A stretch of DNA of 64,000 bases from Aeromonas bivalvium (GTDB lineage: Bacteria; Pseudomonadota; Gammaproteobacteria; Enterobacterales; Aeromonadaceae). Below, piece by piece: positions 25,608-35,422 of the stretch. The DNA is taken from positions 1 through 64,000 of the forward strand of contig NZ_CDBT01000011.1 of assembly GCF_000819765.1 (NCBI RefSeq). The letters run 5' to 3'. Positions within the stretch are counted from its first letter, which is position 1. Each line of letters opens with the position of its first letter. Both the position numbers and the translations under genes were made by a program. The notes below the pieces were generated by a model. That model was given only the letters and a program-made list of their open reading frames with translations. It did not search any database and was not told the DNA's origin.

Positions 25608-26669
25608 TCAGCCCAGCTTGTGCAGGCGCGCCGTGACGGCGTCGGCCAGCATGGCCAGCAGGGTCTCTGTGTCTTCCCAGGACAGGCAGGCATCCGTGAT
25701 GCTCTGGCCGAAGGTGGCGGCGCAGCCGTTCTCCACCTCCTGGCGGCCTTCCACCAGGAAGCTCTCGGCCATGATGCCGGCGATGCCGGTGCGGCCGCGG
25801 CGCAGCTGATCGCAGATGTCCTGGGCCACCAGCAGCTGACGACGGTGATCCTTCATGCTGTTGCCATGGCTGAAGTCCACCACCAGCCGCTCGGGCAGGC
25901 CCACCTGGGCGAGGGCTTCGCACGCCTCGTCGATGCTGGCGGTGTCGTAGTTGGGCCTGTGACCGCCGCGCAGGATCACGTGACCGAAGGGGTTGCCGGC
26001 GGTGCGGTAGATGGTCATCTTGCCGTCCTTGTCCGGGGAATAGAAGATGTGGCTGTGGCGGGCGGCGCGCACCGCATCGATGGCGATGCGGGTGTTGCCG
26101 TCCGTGCCGTTCTTGAAGCCGACCGGGCAGGAGAGGGCGGAGGCCATCTCGCGGTGGACCTGGGATTCGGTGGTGCGCGCGCCGATGGCGCCCCAGGTGA
26201 TGAGGTCGCTGATATACTGACCGGTCACCATATCGAGGAACTCGGTGGCGGTGGGCATGCCCAGGGCATTGATGTCCGCCAGCAGCTTGCGGGCCAGCTG
26301 CAGACCCTGGTTGACGTCGAAGCTGCCGTCGAGGCGGGGATCATTGATGAGCCCCTTCCAGCCGACGATGGTGCGCGGCTTCTCGAAATAGGTGCGCATG
26401 ACGATGCACAGGCTCTCCTTGTACTGCTCGCGCAGGACATTGAGGCGGGTGGCGTAGTCGAGGGCGGCGACCGGATCGTGGATGGAGCAGGGGCCAATGA
26501 TGACCAGCAGGCGCTGATCGTCACCGGTCAGTATGGCTTCCACTTCGCGGCGGGCATCGAGCAGGTTCTGGGCGATCGTGTCGGTAATGGGGAAGGCGCT
26601 GGCGAGTTCGCTTGGGGTGATGAGGGACTCCAGGCGACGGGTGCGCAATTCATCGGTGTGAATGGACAT
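25608..26669 (-). CDS. aroH: 3-deoxy-7-phosphoheptulonate synthase, AroH type
   Basis: A 353-residue class I DAHP synthase that condenses phosphoenolpyruvate and erythrose-4-phosphate, the first step of the shikimate pathway. Typical segments are LLVIIGPCSIHDP, MRTYFEKPRT, GWKGLINDP and SCPVGFKNGTDG. Several stretches (PTATEFLDMVTGQ, HIFYSPDKDGKMTIY) follow the tryptophan-sensitive AroH isozyme rather than AroF or AroG; feedback specificity is inferred from that. The start at 26669 gives the family N-terminus. No TrpR-type operator is recognisable upstream. Confidence 0.9.
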   Translation of the reverse strand: MSIHTDELRTRRLESLITPSELASAFPITDTIAQNLLDARREVEAILTGDDQRLLVIIGPCSIHDPVAALDYATRLNVLREQYKESLCIVMRTYFEKPRTIVGWKGLINDPRLDGSFDVNQGLQLARKLLADINALGMPTATEFLDMVTGQYISDLITWGAIGARTTESQVHREMASALSCPVGFKNGTDGNTRIAIDAVRAARHSHIFYSPDKDGKMTIYRTAGNPFGHVILRGGHRPNYDTASIDEACEALAQVGLPERLVVDFSHGNSMKDHRRQLLVAQDICDQLRRGRTGIAGIMAESFLVEGRQEVENGCAATFGQSITDACLSWEDTETLLAMLADAVTARLHKLG

Positions 26670-26815
26670 AAGAAACTCAAGTCTCGAGTGGGTGGCATGG
26701 CCACAGGCGGCGAAAAAAAGCAAAGGGATAAAATAAAGCAAAATCCTGTCGATTGAAACCTTGGCTGGCTCTGCTAGGATGTGAGCCCGTTTTATCCCTA
26801 CCCGAGGTAGTTTTT

Positions 26816-27196
26816 GTGGCAAAACCTGGCGCGACCGGCCTGACCCGCATCATCAAGGCAACCGGTTACAGCATCAAGGGTCTGAGATCCGCCTGGCTCA
26901 ACGAGGCCGCCTTTCGGCAAGAGCTGATCCTGATCCTGCTGTTGATGCCGCTCGCCTTCTGGATTGGCGACTCCCTGGATCAGATCCTGCTGCTGATTGC
27001 GGTGAGCTGGCTGGTGGTGATCGTCGAGATCCTCAACTCGGCGGTGGAGGCGGTGGTGGATCGCATCGGATCCGAACACCACGAGCTGTCCGGGCGAGCC
27101 AAGGATCTGGGCTCGGCGGCCGTCTTCATCGCCCTGGCGCTTAATCTGCTGGTGTGGGGCGCCCTGGTGGGACGCAATCTGCTCGGCTGGTGGTGA
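26816..27196 (+). CDS. dgkA: diacylglycerol kinase
   Basis: A 126-residue inner-membrane enzyme with three helices. It phosphorylates diacylglycerol released by osmoregulated-glucan and LPS modification. The active-site helix EILNSAVEAVVDRIG and the flanking AWLNEAAFRQE segment are present. The start is GTG at 26816 with GAGGT upstream; an in-frame ATG at 26753 would add a non-conserved extension. Divergent from aroH. Confidence 0.95.
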   Translation: MAKPGATGLTRIIKATGYSIKGLRSAWLNEAAFRQELILILLLMPLAFWIGDSLDQILLLIAVSWLVVIVEILNSAVEAVVDRIGSEHHELSGRAKDLGSAAVFIALALNLLVWGALVGRNLLGWW

Positions 27197-27218
27197 TAGC
27201 CCCCAGGCGACGGTGAAA

Positions 27219-27250
27219 ACAACAAAGGCGCCCGATGGCGCCTTTGTTGC
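27219..27250. terminator. bidirectional terminator after dgkA
   Basis: Inverted repeat CAACAAAGGCGCC / GGCGCCTTTGTTG with a four-base loop, between dgkA and a convergent small gene. Confidence 0.85.
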
Positions 27251-27266
27251 GACTGGCACTGCCTTC

Positions 27267-27404
27267 TTACTCTGCGATGAGCAGGATATAGGAACGGTTG
27301 CGGCGCCAGATCTTGCGTTTGGTGTCGTTGAGCTTGAGTTTGCGTCTGGGGCTCCAGCCGCTCCTTGTCGCCTTGACCAGACGTATTCTTCTACGTTTTT
27401 GCAT
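27267..27404 (-). CDS. small, very basic protein, 45 aa
   Basis: A 45-residue protein rich in Arg and Lys (MQKRRRIRLVKATRSGW at the start, KRKIWRRN near the end). It has a textbook ribosome binding site, AGGAGACCAAG, just before the ATG, and it ends against a shared terminator. I do not recognise the family. A nucleic-acid- or ribosome-binding role would fit the charge, but this is only a guess. It lies downstream of mltF's opposite end, convergent with dgkA. Confidence 0.6.
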   Translation of the reverse strand: MQKRRRIRLVKATRSGWSPRRKLKLNDTKRKIWRRNRSYILLIAE

Positions 27405-27595
27405 CTTGGTCTCCTGCCCCCTTGCTCGCTCGAGCCGGGGGATCCTCATGTTGCATATGGGTACTCAAGGTGGGGCACTGCTGACACTGCCATTGACCAT
27501 GGCGGGCCCGGCTGCCGGGCAATGGCGCAGTGTCGGACAGGATCCGCTGTGTCGGCATCATAGCAGGGCGGCTGGCGCTAAGACAGGGGCGAATA

Positions 27596-29140
27596 TCAGC
27601 CTTGTTCGGCACCCGTGATCCGGCTCACGGCCTCCGCGATGGGGCTGGGGGCCGCCTGGCTCACCGGTTCGCTGTCATCCTCGTCCAGGGCCTCGAGGCG
27701 GCGCGCCTTCTGCTGCTCGTTGTCGAGCCAGAGCAGGCTCTGGTAATACTGGCGCACATTGTTGACATAGTTGCGGGCCTCGCCGCCCCGGGCGTAGCCG
27801 TAGCGCACCTTGCTGTGCCATCTGGATTGCTGCAGCAGCGGCAGCACCTCCTTGACGTCCCCCCAGCTGTCGGGATCCTTGCCAAGCAGCTTGGTGAGGC
27901 GGCGGGCATCCATCATGTGGCCATAGCCGATGTTGTAGGCGGTGAGGGCGAACCACACTTTCTCATCCTCAGGGACAGAGTCCGGCACCTTGTCCATCAT
28001 CAGCTTGAGGTAGCGGGCGCCCCCCTCGATGCTCTCCTCCGGATGGGTCCTGTCCTTCACCCCCATGGCCTTGGCGGTGTTCTCCGTCAGCATCATCATG
28101 CCGCGTACCCCTGTGTAGGAGCGGGCATTGGGGTCCCAGTGGGACTCCTGATAGCTGATGGCGGCCAGCAGGCGCCAGTCGATGTCCAGGGCGTGCTGCT
28201 TGAACAGGGACTGGTACCTGGGCAGGCGCTCCTTGGCCCGGCGCAGGAAGGTGCGAGTATCGACGAAGTCGAAGTTCTGCACATGGCCGAAGTACTTCTC
28301 GTCGAGCTTGGCGATGGCGCCATCCATGAAGCGCTGGCCGAAGAAGTCGATGACGCTGGCATAGAGGCTGTCATCGGGCAGCCGGTTCATGGCCCAGGCC
28401 ACCGTCTGGTTGTCGGAGAGGGTGAGCGCCTCGGCCAGCTCCGGGTAGTAGCGCTGGGTGCGGGCCAGCACTGTGTCCTGCACTATGGTGTAGTCGATCT
28501 CGCCCTTGGCCACGGCCTTGAGCAAGTCCTCCGTGTCCATCCTGGCGTCCGCGCGCCAGCTCAGGGTCGGGTGCTGCTTGCCATAGGCCTTGAGCAGGTC
28601 ATCCCCGGTGGAGCCCTGGGCCACCACCAGCTGGCCGTCGATGTCCGCCAGGCTGCGGGGACGGCGGGTACCGTTGCGATAGACCAGCTTGGGGGAGACC
28701 TGATAGAAGCCGGGGCCGAAACGAAACAGGGCGCGGCGCTCCGGGGTGACGACGATGGCGGCGGCGGCGAGATCCAGCTTGCCCCGCTCCAGCAGGCCCA
28801 CCAGCTCGGCGCTGGTGTTGACCGGCACTATGGTCAGCTTGACCCCGAGCCAGTCGGCGAAGGACTGGGCCAGCTCGTAATCGTAGCCCAGGGCCGTGTC
28901 GTCCCGCTGGTAATAGGAGGTGGGACCGTACAGGGTGCCGACCCGGATCTCGCCCCGTTGGCGGATCTGTTCCAGCTGGCTGGAGGGGGTGTGAAAGTCA
29001 CAACTGGCGAGGGCCAGGGTCATGGTCACGGCGAGCAGCAGTCGAACAATGGGGCGCAAGTAGGTGAATACCCTTGTTGAAAATATCGACGATCGTCGGG
29101 AAACAGGCCTCTTTATACCAGAGAGTCGGAGGCGAGTCAC
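27596..29140 (-). CDS. mltF: membrane-bound lytic murein transglycosylase F
   Basis: A 514-residue envelope protein. A signal sequence with lipobox-like LALASC near residue 43 is followed by a type 3 solute-binding-like regulatory domain (GEIRVGTLYGPTSYY) and a C-terminal SLT lysozyme-like domain with catalytic Glu in ISYQESHWDP. It cleaves peptidoglycan glycan strands with 1,6-anhydro products. The start is GTG at 29140; a slightly later start is possible because the first 28 residues are not needed for the signal. It is divergent from purL, as in E. coli. Confidence 0.94.
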   Translation of the reverse strand: MTRLRLSGIKRPVSRRSSIFSTRVFTYLRPIVRLLLAVTMTLALASCDFHTPSSQLEQIRQRGEIRVGTLYGPTSYYQRDDTALGYDYELAQSFADWLGVKLTIVPVNTSAELVGLLERGKLDLAAAAIVVTPERRALFRFGPGFYQVSPKLVYRNGTRRPRSLADIDGQLVVAQGSTGDDLLKAYGKQHPTLSWRADARMDTEDLLKAVAKGEIDYTIVQDTVLARTQRYYPELAEALTLSDNQTVAWAMNRLPDDSLYASVIDFFGQRFMDGAIAKLDEKYFGHVQNFDFVDTRTFLRRAKERLPRYQSLFKQHALDIDWRLLAAISYQESHWDPNARSYTGVRGMMMLTENTAKAMGVKDRTHPEESIEGGARYLKLMMDKVPDSVPEDEKVWFALTAYNIGYGHMMDARRLTKLLGKDPDSWGDVKEVLPLLQQSRWHSKVRYGYARGGEARNYVNNVRQYYQSLLWLDNEQQKARRLEALDEDDSEPVSQAAPSPIAEAVSRITGAEQG

Positions 29141-29153
29141 ATCGATGGCGAGG

Positions 29154-29192
29154 ATAAAAACGTTTGTCCGGCAGGGGCGGGATCCCTATAAT
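29154..29192 (+). promoter_or_regulatory. purL promoter with PurR-like box
   Basis: TTGTCC (29164-29169) and TATAAT (29187-29192) form a -35/-10 pair with 17-base spacing. The sequence AAAACGTTTG, the core of the PurR operator, is centred at 29161/29162 and overlaps the -35. Outer operator positions match poorly. Purine repression is inferred. Confidence 0.6.
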
Positions 29193-29242
29193 ACGCGCGT
29201 CTCAAATCCCCCCACACATTAAAACTTGGTGAGAAAGGTCAT

Positions 29243-32200
29243 ATGGAAATCTTGCGAGGTGCGCCTGCACTGTCTGAGTTTCGTATCAACAAGTTGCTGC
29301 AAAGCTTCGCGCACAGAGGACTCGAGATAAGCAGTATCTACGCCGAATACGTGCATTTTGCCGAATTGACTGCGCCGCTCTCCGATGGCGAGCGAACGAC
29401 ACTGGAACGGTTGCTGCGCTACGGCCCGACCATCCAGGAACACGCCCCCAGCGGCCAGCTCTTCCTCGTTACCCCCCGTCCCGGCACCATCTCCCCCTGG
29501 TCTTCCAAAGCAAGCGACATCGCCCACAACTGCGGCCTGACCCAGGTCAAGCGGCTAGAGCGCGGCCTTGCCTACTATGTGGAAGGCGAGCTGACCGCCG
29601 ACCAGCGCGCGGAAGTGGCCGCCCTGCTGCACGATCGCATGATGGAGACCGTCTTCTCGGCTCCCGAGCAGGCGAGCGCTCTGTTTGCTCACCATGAACC
29701 GCGCCCCTTCACCCAGGTGGACGTGCTCGGCGGTGGCCGCGCCGCCCTGGCCGAGGCCAACGTGGCCCTGGGTCTGGCCCTGGCCGATGACGAAATCGAC
29801 TACCTGGTGGAGAACTTCACCCGCCTTGGTCGCAACCCCAACGACATCGAGCTCTACATGTTCGCCCAGGCGAACTCCGAGCACTGCCGTCACAAGATCT
29901 TCAACGCCGACTGGACCATAGACGGGCAACCCCAGTCCAAGTCCCTGTTCAAGATGATCAAGAACACCTTCGAACAGACCCCGGACCATGTCCTGTCCGC
30001 CTATAAAGACAACGCCGCCGTGATGGAGGGCAGCGAGGCTGGCCGCTTCTTCCCGAGCAGCAAGGGGGAGTACCAGTATCACCAGGAGCGGGTCGACATC
30101 CTGATGAAGGTGGAGACCCACAACCACCCGACCGCCATCTCCCCCTTCCCGGGGGCGGCCACCGGCTCCGGCGGCGAAATTCGCGACGAGGGTGCGACCG
30201 GTCGTGGCGCCAAACCCAAGGCGGGTCTGGTGGGCTTCTCCGTCTCCAACCTGCGCATCCCCGGCTTCGAACAGCCCTGGGAGCAGGATTTCGGCAAGCC
30301 GAGCCGCATCGTCAGCGCCTTTGACATCATGCAGGAAGGCCCGCTCGGCGGCGCGGCGTTCAACAACGAATTCGGCCGTCCGGCCCTGCTCGGCTATTTC
30401 CGTACCTTCGAAGAGAAGGTGCCGAGCCACAACGGCGTCGAGGTGCGCGGCTATCACAAGCCCATCATGCTGGCGGGCGGCCTTGGCAACATCCGCAGCG
30501 AACACGTGCAAAAAGGCGAGATCCCGGTCGGCGCGGCCCTGATCGTGCTGGGCGGCCCGGCCATGAACATCGGCCTGGGGGGCGGCGCGGCGTCCAGCAT
30601 GGCCTCCGGCCAGTCTGCCGAAGACCTCGATTTCGCCTCGGTACAGCGGGACAACCCCGAGATGGAGCGCCGTTGCCAGGAGGTGATCGATCGCTGCTGG
30701 CAGCTGGGCGATGACAACCCCATCGCCTTCATCCACGACGTGGGTGCCGGTGGTCTCTCCAATGCCATGCCCGAATTGGTCAACGACGGCGAGCGCGGTG
30801 GTCGCTTCGACTTGCGCGCCATCGCCAGCGACGAGCCGGGCATGAGCCCGCTGGAGATCTGGTGCAACGAATCCCAGGAGCGTTACGTGCTGGCGGTGCC
30901 CCAGGAGAAGCTGGCGCTGTTCCAGGCCCTGTGCGAGCGCGAGCGCGCCCCTTATGCCGTCATCGGCACCGCCACCGAAGAGAAACACCTCACCCTCTCA
31001 GATGCCCATTTTGACAACCAGCCCATCGATCTGCCGCTCGACGTGCTGCTCGGCAAGGCGCCCAAGATGCACCGGGACGTGCAGAGCCTGCCCGCCCAGG
31101 GCAAGGCGCTGCAACTGGACGGCATCACCCTGAATGACGCGGCCGAGCGGGTGCTGCGCCTGCCGACCGTGGCGGAGAAATCCTTCCTCATCACCATCGG
31201 CGATCGCACCGTGACCGGTCTGGTCAACCGCGACCAGATGGTCGGTCCCTGGCAGATCCCGGTGGCCGATTGCGCCGTCACCGCCGCCACCTACGACAGC
31301 TATCACGGCGAAGCCATGTCCATGGGGGAGCGCACCCCGGTGGCCCTGCTCTCCCACGCCGCCTCTGCCCGCATGGCGGTGGCCGAGGCCCTGACCAACC
31401 TGGCACCGGCCCATATCGGGTCGCTCAAGCGGGTCAAGCTCTCCGCCAACTGGATGTCCGCCGCCGGTCACCCGGGGGAAGATGCCGGCCTCTACGACGC
31501 CGTGAAGGCGGTGGGGGAGGAGCTCTGCCCCGAGCTCGGCCTCACCATCCCGGTGGGCAAGGACTCCATGTCCATGAAGACCCGCTGGCAGCAAGATGGC
31601 GAGGAGCGCAGCGTCACCTCGCCGCTCTCCCTGCTCATCACCGCCTTCGCCCGGGTCGAGGATGTGCGCAATACCGTCACCCCTGTGCTTCGCACCGATC
31701 TGGGTGAGACCGACCTTATCCTCATCGACCTTGGCAACGGCAAGCAGCGCCTGGGCGCCTCCGCCCTGGCCCAGGTCTATCGCCAGCTCGGTGACAGCGC
31801 GCCGGATCTGGACAACCCGACCCAGCTCAAGGGCTTCTTCAACGCCATTCAGGCCCTGGTGGCGGACAGCAAGCTGATCGCCTACCACGACCGCTCCGAT
31901 GGCGGCCTGTTCGTGACCCTGGCCGAGATGGCCTTCGCCGGCCACTGCGGCCTCGACATCCAGCTCGACCGCGTCGGTGGCGAGCTGCTGCCGGCCCTGT
32001 TCAACGAGGAGCTGGGGGCCGTCATCCAGGTGCGCCGCGAGGACAAGGAAGCCGTGATGACCCTGCTGGCGGGCCATGGCCTGGCGGCTTGCGCCCATGT
32101 GATAGGTACCGTCAACGACGGCGATGATCTGGTGATGAAGCGGGTCGGCCAGGAGGTCTATCGCGCCAGCCGCACCGCCTTGCGTACCCTCTGGGGCGAG

Positions 32201-33127
32201 ACCAGCTGGCAGATGCAGCGCCTGCGGGACAACCCTGAGTGCGCGGATCAGGAACATGCCGCCCGTCAGGACGCCACCGACCCGGGCCTGCACGCCAGCC
32301 TGAGCTACAACCCGTCCGAGGATGTGGCCGCGCCCTATATCGCCCGAGGGGTTTCCCCCCGTCTGGCGGTGCTGCGCGAGCAGGGGGTCAACTCCCACGT
32401 CGAGATGGCGGCGGCGTTTGACCGTGCCGGCTTTACCGCGGTGGACGTGCACATGAGCGACATCCTCAGCGGCCGCATCGAGCTTGGCCAGTTCCAGACC
32501 CTGGTGGCCTGTGGCGGCTTCTCCTACGGCGACGTGCTGGGGGCAGGGGAGGGCTGGGCCAAGTCCATCCTGTTCAACGACAACGCCCGCGAGCAGTTCC
32601 AGCGCTTCTTCGAACGTGGCGATACCCTCTCCCTGGGGGTGTGCAATGGCTGTCAGATGATGTCCAACCTGCGCGACCTCATCCCGGGGGCCGATCTCTG
32701 GCCGCGCTTCGTGCGCAACCGCTCCGAGCGCTTCGAGGCGCGCTTCAGCCTGGTGCAGGTGCAGGACTCTCCGTCCGCTTTCTTCGCCGGCATGGCGGGC
32801 TCTGTGATGCCCATCGCCGTCTCCCACGGGGAAGGACGGGTGGAAGTGCAGGACGCCGCGCACCTTGCCGCGCTGCAAGCCAGCGGTCTGGTAGGGCTGC
32901 GTTTCGTGGACAACCGGGGTCAGGTGACCGAAGGCTACCCGGCCAACCCGAACGGTTCCCCGGACGGCATCACGGCCGTGACCACCAGGGACGGCCGCGC
33001 CACCATCATGATGCCGCACCCGGAGCGGGTGTTCCGCACCGTGGCCAACTCCTGGCACCCGGACAACTGGGGCGAGGACGGCGCCTGGATGCGCATGTTC
33101 AGAAACGCACGGGTTCGCCTCGGCTGA
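29243..33127 (+). CDS. purL: phosphoribosylformylglycinamidine synthase
   Basis: A 1294-residue single-chain FGAM synthetase, the fourth step of purine synthesis, of the long gammaproteobacterial type. It contains the N-terminal PurS-like domain, two AIR-synthase-like halves ([20 protein letters not shown] is the ATP site; the second half has [11 protein letters not shown]), and a C-terminal class I glutaminase with nucleophile Cys in GVCNGCQMM and catalytic His in [21 protein letters not shown] precedes the ATG. Followed by a terminator. Confidence 0.98.
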   Translation: MEILRGAPALSEFRINKLLQSFAHRGLEISSIYAEYVHFAELTAPLSDGERTTLERLLRYGPTIQEHAPSGQLFLVTPRPGTISPWSSKASDIAHNCGLTQVKRLERGLAYYVEGELTADQRAEVAALLHDRMMETVFSAPEQASALFAHHEPRPFTQVDVLGGGRAALAEANVALGLALADDEIDYLVENFTRLGRNPNDIELYMFAQANSEHCRHKIFNADWTIDGQPQSKSLFKMIKNTFEQTPDHVLSAYKDNAAVMEGSEAGRFFPSSKGEYQYHQERVDILMKVETHNHPTAISPFPGAATGSGGEIRDEGATGRGAKPKAGLVGFSVSNLRIPGFEQPWEQDFGKPSRIVSAFDIMQEGPLGGAAFNNEFGRPALLGYFRTFEEKVPSHNGVEVRGYHKPIMLAGGLGNIRSEHVQKGEIPVGAALIVLGGPAMNIGLGGGAASSMASGQSAEDLDFASVQRDNPEMERRCQEVIDRCWQLGDDNPIAFIHDVGAGGLSNAMPELVNDGERGGRFDLRAIASDEPGMSPLEIWCNESQERYVLAVPQEKLALFQALCERERAPYAVIGTATEEKHLTLSDAHFDNQPIDLPLDVLLGKAPKMHRDVQSLPAQGKALQLDGITLNDAAERVLRLPTVAEKSFLITIGDRTVTGLVNRDQMVGPWQIPVADCAVTAATYDSYHGEAMSMGERTPVALLSHAASARMAVAEALTNLAPAHIGSLKRVKLSANWMSAAGHPGEDAGLYDAVKAVGEELCPELGLTIPVGKDSMSMKTRWQQDGEERSVTSPLSLLITAFARVEDVRNTVTPVLRTDLGETDLILIDLGNGKQRLGASALAQVYRQLGDSAPDLDNPTQLKGFFNAIQALVADSKLIAYHDRSDGGLFVTLAEMAFAGHCGLDIQLDRVGGELLPALFNEELGAVIQVRREDKEAVMTLLAGHGLAACAHVIGTVNDGDDLVMKRVGQEVYRASRTALRTLWGETSWQMQRLRDNPECADQEHAARQDATDPGLHASLSYNPSEDVAAPYIARGVSPRLAVLREQGVNSHVEMAAAFDRAGFTAVDVHMSDILSGRIELGQFQTLVACGGFSYGDVLGAGEGWAKSILFNDNAREQFQRFFERGDTLSLGVCNGCQMMSNLRDLIPGADLWPRFVRNRSERFEARFSLVQVQDSPSAFFAGMAGSVMPIAVSHGEGRVEVQDAAHLAALQASGLVGLRFVDNRGQVTEGYPANPNGSPDGITAVTTRDGRATIMMPHPERVFRTVANSWHPDNWGEDGAWMRMFRNARVRLG

Positions 33128-33148
33128 TGCAGGCAACCCCATCATGCG

Positions 33149-33177
33149 AAAACCGGCCCATGTGGCCGGTTTTTTTT
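33149..33177 (+). terminator. rho-independent terminator of purL
   Basis: Stem ACCGGCC / GGCCGGT with a five-base loop and eight T residues, 22 bases after the purL stop. Confidence 0.95.
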
Positions 33178-33360
33178 ATTCGCAAAACAGGAACTATGAC
33201 CCTGCCTGCCCAATGAGGCCGAGCGCGGCGTTGGCAGTGGGGAAGGCTCTCCGGCCCAGGAGGCGCGGGATCGCTGGTCAGCGTCCTCTGAAAGAGATCG
33301 GGCAAGGGGTGAGAGACAAGGGGGAGGGTGGCAGGGAGGGGCCTGCATGACGAAAAGCAA

Positions 33361-33597
33361 GAAACCGACCCAGAGGTCGGTTTCTTTCAATTTGGCGGTG
33401 GGGGAGGGATGATTCGCCACTGCGTGGCTCACTCCTTCGGGGCGGCCCTTGGCCGTTCATCGCAGCAAGCTGCTCTGCTCGAACCCGGACGAGGGTTCTC
33501 ACCTTCCCTCCATTGGCATCTGAGCAGCGTGCTGCTTCAGATGCAAAAAAACCGACCCTGAGGTCGGTTTCTTTCAATTTGGCGGTGAGGGAGGGAT
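33361..33597. repeat. two relic copies of a tRNA-Ser 3' end plus terminator
   Basis: Segments 33361-33409 and 33545-33597 share a hairpin AAACCGACC / GGTCGGTTT followed by CAATTTGGCGGTG and GGGAGGGA. On the minus strand this reads as the end of a tRNA-Ser gene followed by its terminator. The first copy is degenerate after the acceptor stem; the second runs into the island attachment site. The sequence between them is hairpin-rich and codes for nothing recognisable; 33178-33360 also holds no gene. Confidence 0.7.
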
Positions 33598-33608
33598 TCG
33601 AACCCTCG
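33577..33608. repeat. left attachment site (distal)
   Basis: ATTTGGCGGTGAGGGAGGGA plus TTCGAACCCTCG, the T-arm and acceptor end of tRNA-Ser without the rest of the gene. Identical over 32 bases to the right site at 51871. Left of it stands the original chromosomal tRNA terminator hairpin (33550-33571). Confidence 0.9.
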
Positions 33609-33856
33609 TGCTCGTACTTCACAGCACAAATATAACCTTCAATTTCAATAACTTACGCAATGATTTGTCGCAATAAAAGCAGCGTGATTGTCTCAGGTAA
33701 TTGCTATGAGACTTATCGTACTTTTATATAGAAAATTAATGAAATGTCAACCACATAGGTTGTGGCAATTGACTGCGTTGTAGCTCCTATCTGACCGATG
33801 CAAAGGCACTTGGAGAAACTGCTTAACACAAAAATCTGTCTTGTATGGGGTCAGAT

Positions 33857-35031
33857 AAGCTCTAAATAGCTGTTCCGAATAGTAGATCACCGGAGGAAGG
33901 GAACTCAGTCCAGTTTGTGCGATCTGATTAGTCGCTAAACAAAACAAGCCACACCCAAAGGACTGAGTTTATGCCTATCCTACCACCTCTGCCACGACCA
34001 CAACGGCGCCGCATTCACAAAATCATCCATGCCACCCGTGATAAAGGACATGCTCGTCGCTTGATGGCCATCTTGCTCTTACATGAAGGACGCACGATCA
34101 CCGATGTTCATCACCTTACCGGCGCTGCGCGCTCGACCATCGGTCGTTGGCTTCGGTGGTATCGAGATGAAGGCATAGATGCGCTAGAAGCCTTACCGGC
34201 TGGCCGTGCCCCAGTCTTACCTATCGCCAAGATTGTCACCTTACTGGTGCTGCTCATGCAGTTTTCTCCGCAAGATTTTGGTTATCAGCGCAGCCGTTGG
34301 TGTACTGAACTATTGGCTATAAAAATCAATCGATTAACAGGGCTCAATGTGGCAGCCTCCACGCTCCGCCGATGGTTACCTCGTATGGGCATTGTCTGAC
34401 GCAGGCACCGTGCCGACCTTGCGGATAAAAGACCCAGCCTATCAGGAAAAAATGGCGAATATCGACGCCGCGCTGGCCCGCTGTGATGCCGATAATCCGG
34501 TGTTTTATGAGGATGAAGTCGATATAGACCTCAATCCCAAATTAGGAGCCGACTGGATGTTCAGAGCGCAGCAAAAGCGGGTTGTCACACCGGGGCAGAA
34601 TGCCAAGCATTATCTGGCAGGCGTTCTCCACGCAGGCAACGGAAGGGTACTTTACGTCAGCGGGATCAAGAAAAACTCATCGCTGTTTATTGCCATGCTG
34701 GAAAAGCTGCGCCACCACTACCGACGAGCCAAAACCATCACGTTGATCCTCGATAACTACATCATTCACAAAAGCAAACAGACCGAGCGATGGTTGAAGA
34801 AGAATCCCAAGTTCTGCCTGGTGTTCCAGCCAGTTTACAGCCCTTGGGTTAATCACATAGAACGGCTATGGCACAAGTTACATGAAACCATCACGCGCAA
34901 TCATCAATGCAGAGGGATGGCAAACCTGCTGGCCCGAGTGAAACACTTCATGGATACCGTGTCTCCTTTCCCGGGGAATGGCTATGGCACAGCGAAGGTG
35001 TAGCACTATTGGGATCAGTTATTTAGAGGTT
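33857..35031 (+). mobile_element. IS630-family insertion sequence
   Basis: Terminal inverted repeats align well: left AGCTCTAAATAGCTGTTCC from 33858, right (reversed) ACCTCTAAATAACTGATCC from 35030, continuing about 28 bases with few mismatches. TA flanks the left end; the right flank is not TA, so the right junction may have been rearranged. The 33609-33856 stretch to its left is AT-rich island end with no gene. Confidence 0.8.
33971..35003 (+). pseudogene. IS630 transposase, split into two frames
   Basis: The first frame (33971-34399) holds the helix-turn-helix part (HHLTGAARSTIGRWLRWYRDEG). It stops at a TGA after LPRMGIV. The second frame, shifted by +1, continues from about 34400 (PTLRIKDPAYQEKMANID) with the DDE domain: VFYEDEVDIDLNP, LILDNYIIHKSK and VNHIERLWHKLHE. 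The whole protein would be about 340 residues. The break looks like mutation, although programmed frameshifting cannot be excluded. Confidence 0.75.
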
Positions 35032-35422
35032 GCCGGCGAGGCGTCAGAAAATGCTGGAATCGGCCCTATCCTGACGCGGCCCAAGGTTCCGGCCTGACGC
35101 CTAGTTAGGGCGTACTTCAACTGGACGTTCGCGGCGGGCCTACGTTGGGTTTTGGTTCCATTGCTCCCCAAATCCCGAATAGGGAGCAGTGGAACAGGAA
35201 ACGCACTTAAGCCAAGTCGGCTTAGCGTACGATTCTTCCCGAATTCTGCGGCTTCCCTTTCCAGCCCTTGGCGGTCATCTGTGGGGCCAGTTGCTCGAAG
35301 CAATCGGCGGTCAATGCCTGATCGGTCGTGATGGACCAACTTCATGCGTGGACGCTGTCGCCGGCAACACAAGATCTGGAGTTGTCGATCAGGGTGCGTT
35401 TAAACGCTACGGGAACGCAGAG
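35032..35422. other. non-coding, structured stretch
   Basis: About 390 bases with several inverted repeats: AGGCGTCAG (35039) with CTGACGCCT (35094), TTCCATTGCTCCC (35156) with GGGAGCAGTGGAA (35182, one mismatch), and TAAGCC with GGCTTA near 35210. No convincing gene. It may be the remains of another mobile element or a strong terminator region. Confidence 0.45.

Noticed and set aside
26670-26695. Inverted repeat ACTC...GAGT ahead of aroH as a TrpR operator
   Set aside because: It does not match the CTAG-centred TrpR consensus and is too short to claim.
35032-35110. Integron attC site
   Set aside because: GTTAGG and complementary pieces are present, but the full four-box attC layout and an integron integrase are missing.
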